This document shows, in pieces, positions 55,753 to 62,925 of a stretch of DNA of 64,000 nt; the stretch's first letter is position 1; each line of letters begins with the position of its first letter. Both the position numbers and the translations under genes were made by a program. A model generated the notes under the pieces. It saw only the letters and a list, made by a program, of their open reading frames with translations. It was not told the origin of the DNA and did no database searches. The stretch is from Halomonas aestuarii (GTDB taxonomy: Bacteria; Pseudomonadota; Gammaproteobacteria; Pseudomonadales; Halomonadaceae), in the NCBI RefSeq assembly GCF_001886615.1, contig NZ_CP018139.1, positions 3,038,001 to 3,102,000 of the forward strand, written 5' to 3'.

Positions 55753-56363
55753 GGGCTCGTCTCCCTGGCGTCACCTCCCGGACCGGCCGCCAGCGAGGCC
55801 AGGGCATCCACCAGGGCCGCCCTGGCCCGTCTCCTGTCCAGGCGTCCGGCGGGTCCCGACAGGGCCAGCCACATCGGTGGCTCGAGGGCGTCACCGGGCA
55901 GCGCCTCGCATACCATGGTCCCGCCGGGCAGCGCCGGCCGGGGGTCGCGGGCATCCGTCACCGCCCAGCGGTCGCCCGGCTGCAGGTCATGGCGCAGCGA
56001 GGCCTCCGGCAGCGTGACCAGGCGACACTCCGCCACCCCGTCCTCCACCTCGAACAGGGTGGCGGTCTCGCCGCACTCGGCCGCGAGGCGTGCCAGCAGG
56101 GGCTGGATCCGGGTCGCCAGGTGCCGGCCGGGGAGATGCCGGCGGGCCAGGCGCACGGGGGCGTGGCCGAGATGCCAGCGGCCGTGCTCGTCGCGCTGGA
56201 CGTAGTCGAAGCGGGCCAGCGACCCCAGCAGGCGCAGCAGGGTGCTCTTGTAGTAGCCGGTGACCTGGGCCAGCTCGGCCAGGGTGAAGTGCTCCTGCGG
56301 GGAGTCGAAGGCCTCCAGCACCGTCAGTGCGCGCTCCACGGCCTCGACGCGGTCCTGTGCCAT
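55749..56363 (-). CDS. IclR-family transcriptional regulator
   Basis: The 204-residue product has an IclR winged helix (7-68: ALTVLEAFD, LAELAQVTGYYKSTLLRLLGSL, GRWHLG) and a shortened effector domain; typical members have about 250 residues. I chose the ATG at 56363; the frame is open to 56426, and GGAGG lies 11 bases before 56363. It is the first gene of a four-gene operon in which every junction is a four-base overlap. An IclR protein in front of a two-component system that faces tctCBA suggests two-layer control of one transporter. Confidence 0.85.
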   Translation of the reverse strand: MAQDRVEAVERALTVLEAFDSPQEHFTLAELAQVTGYYKSTLLRLLGSLARFDYVQRDEHGRWHLGHAPVRLARRHLPGRHLATRIQPLLARLAAECGETATLFEVEDGVAECRLVTLPEASLRHDLQPGDRWAVTDARDPRPALPGGTMVCEALPGDALEPPMWLALSGPAGRLDRRRARAALVDALASLAAGPGGDARETSP

Positions 56364-56467
56364 CGCGGATCCAGCCTCCGTTCGGTCTGTCGTCCAGGGG
56401 GCTTCGCGCCCCCATGCCATCGTCATGCGACGGCGTTGAACTTTGGTCGCAATCGGGCGCCCGGGCG

Positions 56468-56496
56468 TTGACGACCCCCGACGCCGCGCCTAACTT
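56468..56496 (+). promoter_or_regulatory. Candidate tctC promoter
   Basis: TTGACG (56468-56473) and TAACTT (56491-56496) are spaced by 17 bases. The -35 box matches five of six bases and the -10 only three. The nested palindromes lie just downstream, where a bound repressor would block the polymerase; alternatively the true promoter lies nearer tctC. Confidence 0.35.
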
Positions 56497-56514
56497 TCCA
56501 TCCTGAGGAACGGC

Positions 56515-56538
56515 ATTCTGCCTTACAGAATTGTAAGG
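56515..56538. promoter_or_regulatory. Two nested palindromes upstream of tctC
   Basis: CCTTACA-GAAT-TGTAAGG (56521-56538) is a perfect 18-base palindrome. It overlaps a second dyad, ATTCTG (56515-56520) with CAGAAT (56526-56531). They lie 74 bases before the tctC start in the divergent gap facing iclR. Perfect palindromes suit IclR dimers, while OmpR-type regulators usually prefer direct repeats. Confidence 0.6.
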
Positions 56539-56611
56539 AAGGATGACAGGTTCCGCAAGCGAACAATCACACAGGCCTCACAGACGCCTGATCTCAGGAG
56601 GAACGCCCGCC

Positions 56612-57598
56612 ATGATTCTCAAGCGACCCATCCAGCTGGTAGCCATCACCGTGCTCGCCACCACCGCCGCATCCGCCTTCGCCTTCGAGCCCGAGGGCAA
56701 GGTGGAGTGCCTGGCACCCGCCGATCCGGGCGGCGGCTGGGACTTCACCTGCCGTAGCGTAGGCCAGGTCCTTCAGGACCTCGAGCTGGTGCCCGGCAAC
56801 GTCCAGACCATCAACATGGCCGGTGCCGGTGGTGGCGTGGCCTATGCGCACACCGTCAGCAAGCGGGCCGGCGACGACCAGCTGCTGGTGGCGGCCTCCA
56901 CGGCCACCACCACGCGCCTGGCCCAGGGGCAGTTCCCGGGCATGGACGCCGGGATGGTCAACTGGATCGGCGCCCTGGGCGCGGACTATGGCGTCATCGC
57001 CGTGTCCGACGACTCCGAGATCGATGATCTCCCCGAGATGATGGAGGCCCTCAAGGAGGACCCGCGCAGCATCAAGTTCGCCGGCGGCAGTGCCAAGGGC
57101 GGTTGGGACCATCTCAAGGTGCTGATCGCCGCCCAGGCGGCGGGCGTCGAGAACCTGCCGCGCATCGCCTACCTCTCCTACAACAACGGCGGCGAGGCCA
57201 TGACCCAGGTGGTGGGGGGGCACGTCGATGCCTTCACCGGCGACATCTCCGAGGCCCAGGGCTTCATGGAATCTGGTGACCTGCGCGTGCTGGCCGTGCT
57301 CTCCGAGGAGCGCCTGCCGGGGAAGTTCAACGACATCCCCACCGCGATGGAGCAGGGCATCGATGCCATCGGCCCCAACTGGCGCGGCTTCTACATGCCC
57401 GCCGACATCTCCGATGACGCCAAGCAGTACTGGGTGGATGCCATGGACACCATCTACGCGAGCCAGGAGTGGCAGGACGTCATGACCAACAATGGCCTGA
57501 TGCCCTTCCACATGAGCGCCGGCGAGTTCGAGACCTTCGTCACCGACCAGATCGATGACATCGAACAGCTTTCCAGGGACATCGGGCTGATCCAGTAA
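56612..57598 (+). CDS. tctC: Tripartite tricarboxylate transporter substrate-binding protein
   Basis: TctC is the periplasmic receptor of the TTT system for citrate-type or other carboxylates. The 328-residue product has a signal peptide ending AFAFE and the family opening KVECLAPADPGGGWDFTCR, then AGAGGGVAY. GGAGG lies upstream of the ATG at 56612. Its stop overlaps the tctB start (TAATG). The exact ligand is unknown; TctC families are very varied. Confidence 0.92.
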   Translation: MILKRPIQLVAITVLATTAASAFAFEPEGKVECLAPADPGGGWDFTCRSVGQVLQDLELVPGNVQTINMAGAGGGVAYAHTVSKRAGDDQLLVAASTATTTRLAQGQFPGMDAGMVNWIGALGADYGVIAVSDDSEIDDLPEMMEALKEDPRSIKFAGGSAKGGWDHLKVLIAAQAAGVENLPRIAYLSYNNGGEAMTQVVGGHVDAFTGDISEAQGFMESGDLRVLAVLSEERLPGKFNDIPTAMEQGIDAIGPNWRGFYMPADISDDAKQYWVDAMDTIYASQEWQDVMTNNGLMPFHMSAGEFETFVTDQIDDIEQLSRDIGLIQ

Positions 57599-58050
57599 TG
57601 ACCTTCAACGACCGCATCTTCGGAGTGCTGATGATCGTCCTGGCCGTCGCGTACGGCTGGGGCGCCACGCAACTCCCCGAACCCTTCGGCGGCAGTGAGG
57701 CCGTCGGTCCCGAGACCTTCCCGCTGCTGCTCTCCGTGGTGCTGGCCCTCTCCAGCCTCTACCTGATCGTCAGGCCCGACCCCGACAACGCCTGGCCCTG
57801 GAGCCGGACCGGCATCGAGCTGGTCATCGCCGTGGTGGTGCTGGTGCTCTACGCCATGCTGCTTCAGCCGCTCGGCTTCATCATCAGCACCGCCCTGGCC
57901 GTCGGCACCCTGTGCTGGCGCATGGGCGCGCGACCGCCGCGCGCCTACCTCGTCGGGGCGGTCTCCGGCCTGGTGGTGTACCTGGTGTTCAACTTCGCCC
58001 TGGACCTCGCGCTGCCGCTGGGCCTGCTCTCGTTCCTGGAGGTGAGCTGA
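57598..58050 (+). CDS. tctB: Tripartite tricarboxylate transporter small membrane subunit
   Basis: TctB is the four-helix accessory membrane subunit. The 150-residue product has helices at about 6-24, 41-58, 70-95 and 115-145 and the family opening NDRIFGVLMIVLAVAYGWGA. It overlaps tctC by one base at the start and tctA by one base at the end (TGATG), so all three are translationally coupled. Confidence 0.9.
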   Translation: MTFNDRIFGVLMIVLAVAYGWGATQLPEPFGGSEAVGPETFPLLLSVVLALSSLYLIVRPDPDNAWPWSRTGIELVIAVVVLVLYAMLLQPLGFIISTALAVGTLCWRMGARPPRAYLVGAVSGLVVYLVFNFALDLALPLGLLSFLEVS

Positions 58051-59576
58051 TGGAGACCCTCGGCTATCTGATCGACGGCTTCGGCGTCGCCCTGGCGCCG
58101 CACAACCTGATGTTCGCCCTCATGGGCGCCTTCCTGGGCACCCTGATCGGTGCGCTGCCGGGCCTGGGGCCGGCCAACGGGGTGGCGATCCTGATCCCGC
58201 TGGCGTTCACCCTGGGGCTCGCCCCCGAGACCGCCCTGATCATGCTCACCGCGGTCTATGCCGGCGCCATGTACGGCGGGCGCATCTCGTCGATCCTGCT
58301 CAACATTCCCGGCGACGAACCCGCCATGATGACCTGCCTCGATGGCTACCCCATGGCCCAGCAGGGCAAGGCGGCGGAGGCCCTGGCGATCTCCGCGGTG
58401 GCCTCGTTCATCGGCAGCCTGGTGGCCACCATCGGCCTGATCCTGCTGGCGCCGCTGCTGGCCGACTTCGCCCTGACCTTCGGCCCTGCGGAGTATTTCG
58501 CGCTCTTCCTGCTGGCCTTCGCCACCCTCGGCGGGATCACCGGCAAGAACCCGATGAAGACGGTGGTGGCCGCGGCCATCGGCCTGATGATCGCCACCGT
58601 GGGCATCGACAACACCGGCGTGCAGCGCTTCACCTTCGGCGTGCTGGAGCTCTACGAGGGGGTGGACTTCATCATCGCCATCGTCGGGCTCTTCGCCATC
58701 TCGGAGCTCTTGTTCTTCATCGAGGAGCGCGCCGGCGGCGGCAAGGAGAAGATGGTCGTCAACAAGCTCAAGCTCTCCTGGGCCGATATTCGCGCCATCC
58801 TGCCCTCGAGCCTGCGCGGCGGAGTGCTGGGCTTCATTGCCGGGGTCCTGCCCGGGGCCGGCGCGTCGCTGGGCAGCTTCATCGGCTACACCCTCGAGAA
58901 GAAGGTCGTGGGCAAGAAGGGCTACTTCGGCCAGGGCGACCCGCGCGGGGTGGCCGGGCCCGAGGCCGGCAACAACGGCGCGTCCAGCGGTGCGCTGGTG
59001 CCCATGCTGACCCTCGGCGTGCCGGGCAGCGGGACCACCGCCGTGCTGCTGGCACTGCTGATCTCGCTCAACATCACGCCTGGGCCGCTGATGTTCACCC
59101 AGCACGCCGACGTCGTCTGGGGAGTGATCGCGGCGCTGCTGATCGGTAACTTCCTGCTGCTGGTGCTCAACATTCCGCTGGTCGGCATCTTCGTGAAGCT
59201 GCTCTCGGTACCACCGATGTACCTGTTGCCGGTCGTCACCATGATCGCCTTCGTGGGGATCTACTCGATCAGCAACACCACCTTCGACCTCTACTTCATG
59301 GTGGCCTTCGGCGTGGGGGGATATGTGCTGCGCAAGCTGGAGATCCCGCTGGTGCCGGTCATCCTCGGCCTGCTGCTGGGGCCGGAGATGGAGAAGAACC
59401 TGCGCCATGCCATGGACATCTCCGACGGCGACTGGACCATCCTGTGGGACAGCGGGCTGGCCATCGGCCTGTGGGTGTTCGCCGGCCTGGGCCTGATCCT
59501 GCCCTACCTCATCGGTCCGATCCTGCGTCGTCGAATGACGGTGGCGACCGGCACGGGCAACCCGGAAGGCGACTAG
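58050..59576 (+). CDS. tctA: Tripartite tricarboxylate transporter large membrane subunit
   Basis: TctA is the main permease, usually with 12 helices. The 508-residue product has two family signatures: GALPGLGPANGVAILIP near residue 34 and the second-half PGAGASLGSFIGY with VPGSGTTAVLLALL. An upstream in-frame extension to 57912 lies inside tctB and is not used. Uptake is driven by a cation gradient, H+ or Na+. A hairpin follows 24 bases after the stop. Confidence 0.94.
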   Translation: METLGYLIDGFGVALAPHNLMFALMGAFLGTLIGALPGLGPANGVAILIPLAFTLGLAPETALIMLTAVYAGAMYGGRISSILLNIPGDEPAMMTCLDGYPMAQQGKAAEALAISAVASFIGSLVATIGLILLAPLLADFALTFGPAEYFALFLLAFATLGGITGKNPMKTVVAAAIGLMIATVGIDNTGVQRFTFGVLELYEGVDFIIAIVGLFAISELLFFIEERAGGGKEKMVVNKLKLSWADIRAILPSSLRGGVLGFIAGVLPGAGASLGSFIGYTLEKKVVGKKGYFGQGDPRGVAGPEAGNNGASSGALVPMLTLGVPGSGTTAVLLALLISLNITPGPLMFTQHADVVWGVIAALLIGNFLLLVLNIPLVGIFVKLLSVPPMYLLPVVTMIAFVGIYSISNTTFDLYFMVAFGVGGYVLRKLEIPLVPVILGLLLGPEMEKNLRHAMDISDGDWTILWDSGLAIGLWVFAGLGLILPYLIGPILRRRMTVATGTGNPEGD

Positions 59577-59600
59577 CCCTCCCGTGTCCTCCCGGCCCCG

Positions 59601-59640
59601 CGGGGGCGTCGGCCTGGCCGGCGCCCCCGTCTTCTGTCTG
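59601..59640 (+). terminator. Probable terminator after tctA
   Basis: CGGGGGCGTCGGCC (59601-59614) pairs with 59616-59629 over 14 positions with one G-U, then TCTTCTGTCT follows. A smaller hairpin GGGGGCG-GCAT-CGCCCCC lies at 59729-59746. Between them is the upstream control region of the urt genes. Confidence 0.6.
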
Positions 59641-59666
59641 GCCGTCTCGCCCCATTGCGGTGCGTT

Positions 59667-59717
59667 GCACCATGGGGCCGGTCGATCATGGCGCGCCGCG
59701 ACGGGGCGCCTGCACCA
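59667..59717. promoter_or_regulatory. Possible NtrC-type half sites upstream of urtA
   Basis: TGCACCA occurs at 59666-59672 and again at 59711-59717, matching the left half of the NtrC site (TGCACCA-N3-TGGTGCA). The right halves are poor, although the first is preceded by GGTGC (59659-59663). They lie about 135 and 90 bases upstream of the -24 box, a usual distance for NtrC. The 325-base gap holds no gene. Confidence 0.35.
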
Positions 59718-59804
59718 GAAGATGGCCTGGGGGCGGCATCGCCCCCCGTTTCGCCCGCGCCCAACCGACTGATTGATTGTCGAAAAAACGGCATCTCGGC
59801 GACA

Positions 59805-59819
59805 TGGCACATCCCTTGC
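59805..59819 (+). promoter_or_regulatory. Sigma-54 promoter of the urt operon
   Basis: TGGCAC at 59805-59810 and TTGC at 59816-59819, spaced by five bases, match the sigma-54 -24/-12 consensus TGGCAC-N5-TTGC exactly. It lies 82 bases before the urtA start. It implies NtrC-type activation under nitrogen limitation. Confidence 0.8.
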
Positions 59820-59901
59820 GCGTTCATGCCAGAGGCATTCTCGCGATGTCCTCCTGCGCTGGACTCATCATCAACAAGAACATCGATCGCAAGGAGATCC
59901 C

Positions 59902-61203
59902 ATGATCCCGTCATCCACTTACCGTTCCCCCCGCTGGCTGGCCGCGTCCCTCCTGAGCCTGGGGGTGGCCGCTCCCGCCATGGCCCAGGAGGATCCGATC
60001 AAGGTCGGCATCCTGCACTCCCTCTCCGGCACCATGGCCATCAGCGAGACGGTGCTCAAGGACACCGTCGAGATGCTCATCGAGCAGCAGAACGCGAATG
60101 GCGGCCTGCTCGGTCGCCAGCTGGAAGCCGTCGTGGTGGACCCGGCCTCCGACTGGCCGCTGTTCGCCGAGAAGGCCCGCGAGCTGCTGGCCCAGGAGGA
60201 GGTCGACGTGATCTTCGGCAACTGGACCTCGGTATCGCGCAAGTCCGTGCTGCCGGTGGTCGAGGAGCTCAATGGCCTGCTCTTCTATCCGGTGCAGTAC
60301 GAGGGCGAGGAGTCCTCCGAGAACGTCTTCTACACCGGGGCGGCGCCCAACCAGCAGGCGATCCCCGCCGTCAACTACCTGATGAACGAGGTGGGCGTCG
60401 AGCGCTGGGTGCTGGCCGGGACCGACTATGTCTACCCGCGCACCACCAACAAGATCCTCGAGGCCTACCTCAAGGGTCACGGCGTGGGCGATGCGGACAT
60501 CATGATCAACTACACGCCCTTCGGTCATTCCGACTGGCAGAACATCGTCTCCGAGATCAAGGCGTTCGGCAGCGAGGGCAAGAAGACCGCGGTGGTCTCC
60601 ACCATCAACGGCGACGCCAACGTGCCCTTCTATCGGGAACTGGGCAACCAGGGCATCGACGCCGCCGACATCCCGGTGGTGGCCTTCTCGGTGGGCGAGC
60701 AGGAGCTCACGGGCATCGACACCGCGCCGCTGGTCGGGCACCTCGCCGCCTGGAACTACTTCATGAGCGTCGACACCGATACCAACTATGACTTCATCGA
60801 CGCCTGGATCGAGTACACCGGCGACGACATGGCGGTGACCAACGACCCCATGGAAGCCCACTACATCGGTTTCAACATGTGGGCCGAGGCGGTGCGCAAG
60901 GCCGGTACCACCGAGGTCGACGAGGTCAAGGACGCCATCATCGGCGTCAGCGTCCCCAACCTCACCGGTGGCTATGCCGCGATGATGCCCAACCACCACA
61001 TCACCAAGCCGGTGCTGATCGGCGAGATCCAGGACAACGGCCAGTTCTCCATCGTCTGGGAGACCCCCTCCACCGTGGCCGGCGATGCCTGGTCCGACTA
61101 CCTGGAAGGTTCCAAGGACCTGATCAGCGACTGGCGCGCACCCCTGTCCTGCGGCAACTACAACGTCGTGAAGGGCAGCTGCGGTGGCGGCGAGGCCCAG
61201 TAA
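59902..61203 (+). CDS. urtA: Urea ABC transporter substrate-binding protein
   Basis: UrtA is the periplasmic urea receptor. The 433-residue product has a signal peptide ending APAMAQ and the family opening DPIKVGILHSLSGTMAISET. Later segments include FGNWTSVSRKSVLPVVEE, YPVQYEGEESS and NYVYP-type TDYVYPRTTNKI, which separate UrtA from other branched-chain-type receptors. AAGGAG lies just before the ATG at 59902. It stands behind a sigma-54 promoter and is separated from urtB by a hairpin. Confidence 0.95.
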   Translation: MIPSSTYRSPRWLAASLLSLGVAAPAMAQEDPIKVGILHSLSGTMAISETVLKDTVEMLIEQQNANGGLLGRQLEAVVVDPASDWPLFAEKARELLAQEEVDVIFGNWTSVSRKSVLPVVEELNGLLFYPVQYEGEESSENVFYTGAAPNQQAIPAVNYLMNEVGVERWVLAGTDYVYPRTTNKILEAYLKGHGVGDADIMINYTPFGHSDWQNIVSEIKAFGSEGKKTAVVSTINGDANVPFYRELGNQGIDAADIPVVAFSVGEQELTGIDTAPLVGHLAAWNYFMSVDTDTNYDFIDAWIEYTGDDMAVTNDPMEAHYIGFNMWAEAVRKAGTTEVDEVKDAIIGVSVPNLTGGYAAMMPNHHITKPVLIGEIQDNGQFSIVWETPSTVAGDAWSDYLEGSKDLISDWRAPLSCGNYNVVKGSCGGGEAQ

Positions 61204-61254
61204 GAGGTCGTCCTACCATCACCAGGGCTTCCTCGCGGAATCCCGCTGACAGAC

Positions 61255-61280
61255 CCACCGGGCCCACGTCGGCCCGGTGG
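61255..61280 (+). promoter_or_regulatory. Hairpin between urtA and urtB
   Basis: CCACCGGGCC pairs perfectly with GGCCCGGTGG around CACGTC. No T run follows. Such hairpins after a binding-protein gene often protect its mRNA and let the receptor outnumber the permease. Confidence 0.55.
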
Positions 61281-61320
61281 TATCGGCACGCCACTCGACG
61301 ATCATTCACAGGACACGTCC

Positions 61321-62919
61321 ATGAAGATCCCCCCATGTCTCAGGCGGCTGCTGGCCCTTTGCCTGCTGGCCTGCCTGCCGCTGACCGCCCAGGCCCAGGA
61401 GGACGACGGCCAGTCCCTGCTCGCGTCCCTCGATGCGGCCTCCTACGCCCAGATGGGCGGGGCCATCGAGGCCATCGTCGACAGCGGCGACCCGCGCAGC
61501 CGCGACTGGCTGGAGGCCCTGCTCGGCGGCAAGCTGCAGCGCCACAAGGAGAGCGGGCGCTTCGTCGTGGTGCTCGAGAACCGGGGCCGCAACTGGCCGG
61601 TGGTCGATGCCCTGACCGGAGAGGACCTCGGCGAGATGTCGCGCCGCGAGCTCGACCGCATCGGCATCAACAATTCACTGCGCGGCCAGTTGCAGAGTGT
61701 CCTGGCCGTGCTCGACCTGCGGGTGGATGACGTGGGGGCCCGCCGCGAGGCGGCCCGCGACCTGCTGGGGCAGGTCGACGAGGCCATGGTGGCGCCCCTG
61801 CAGGACCTGCTCGAGGCCGAAGGGGATGCCGAGGTCGCCCGCCTGCTCGCCCAGGGGCTGGCGATCCATCGCCTCGAGCAGGGCCAGGTGGCGGCGGTCG
61901 ATGTCCTGGCCGGCAGCCTCAACGGCGAGGTCCGCTCGGCCCTGAGCTCGGCGGCGCGAAGCGACGATCCCGCGCTCGCCGAGGCTGCCGAGGCCGCGCT
62001 CGCCGGCATCGACCAGAAGCTCAGGCTCAACCGCGGCCTGGAGACCCTCTACTTCGGCCTGTCGCTGGGCTCGGTGCTGGTGCTGGCGGCCATTGGCCTG
62101 GCCATCACCTTCGGCGTGATGGGGGTCATCAACATGGCCCACGGCGAGCTGATGATGCTAGGCGCCTATACCACCTGGGCGATGCAGCAGCTGCTGCCCG
62201 GCCAGCCCGGCCTGGCGCTGCTGCTGGCGATTCCCGCCGGATTCCTGGTGGCGGCGCTGGCCGGCATCGCCATCGAGCGCGGGGTCATCCAGTTCCTCAA
62301 GGGCCGACCGCTGGAGACCCTGCTGGCCACCTTCGGCGTCAGCCTGATCCTCCAGCAGCTGGTGCGCACCGTCATCTCGCCGCTCAACCGCACCGTGGTC
62401 ACCCCGGAGTGGATGAGCGGCTCGCTGATGATCAACGAGGGCCTGTCGCTGACCTTGAACCGCCTCTACGTGCTGGGCTTCGCGATGCTGGTCTTCGCCG
62501 GCCTGATGCTGGTGATGCGGCGCACCCGGCTGGGCCTGGAGGTGCGGGCGGTGACCCAGAACCGTGCCATGGCCCGCGCCATGGGCATCCGGGCGACCCG
62601 GGTGGACATCATGACCTTCGCCCTGGGGTCGGGGGTGGCGGGGCTCGCCGGCGTGGCGCTCTCCCAGTTGACCAACGTCGGGCCCAACCTCGGCCAGAAC
62701 TACATCATCGACTCCTTCATGGTGGTGGTGTTCGGCGGGGTGGGGAACCTCTGGGGCACCCTGGTGGCCGGGCTGTCGCTGGGCGTGATCAACCAGGTCC
62801 TCGAGCCCTGGGCCGGTGCCGTGCTGGCCAAGATCCTGGTGCTCGTCTTCATCATCCTGTTCATCCAGAAGCGCCCCCGCGGACTCTTTCCGCAGAAGGG
62901 CCGGGCGGCGGAGGGCTGA
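61321..62919 (+). CDS. urtB: Urea ABC transporter permease UrtB
   Basis: UrtB is one of two membrane subunits of the urea ABC importer. The 532-residue product is longer than LivH-type permeases because it has a signal peptide (ending AQAQ) and a roughly 210-residue periplasmic, HEAT-like helical region before the first of about eight helices at 242. This extra domain is typical of UrtB. Permease motifs include INMAHGELMMLGAY and AVTQNRAMARAMGI. urtC starts six bases after the stop. Confidence 0.95.
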   Translation: MKIPPCLRRLLALCLLACLPLTAQAQEDDGQSLLASLDAASYAQMGGAIEAIVDSGDPRSRDWLEALLGGKLQRHKESGRFVVVLENRGRNWPVVDALTGEDLGEMSRRELDRIGINNSLRGQLQSVLAVLDLRVDDVGARREAARDLLGQVDEAMVAPLQDLLEAEGDAEVARLLAQGLAIHRLEQGQVAAVDVLAGSLNGEVRSALSSAARSDDPALAEAAEAALAGIDQKLRLNRGLETLYFGLSLGSVLVLAAIGLAITFGVMGVINMAHGELMMLGAYTTWAMQQLLPGQPGLALLLAIPAGFLVAALAGIAIERGVIQFLKGRPLETLLATFGVSLILQQLVRTVISPLNRTVVTPEWMSGSLMINEGLSLTLNRLYVLGFAMLVFAGLMLVMRRTRLGLEVRAVTQNRAMARAMGIRATRVDIMTFALGSGVAGLAGVALSQLTNVGPNLGQNYIIDSFMVVVFGGVGNLWGTLVAGLSLGVINQVLEPWAGAVLAKILVLVFIILFIQKRPRGLFPQKGRAAEG

Positions 62920-62925
62920 TTTGCC

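Noticed and set aside
57945..59810. 621-codon minus-strand open frame over tctA
   Set aside because: Gln/His/Asp/Gly-rich shadow of the tctA frame with no domain.
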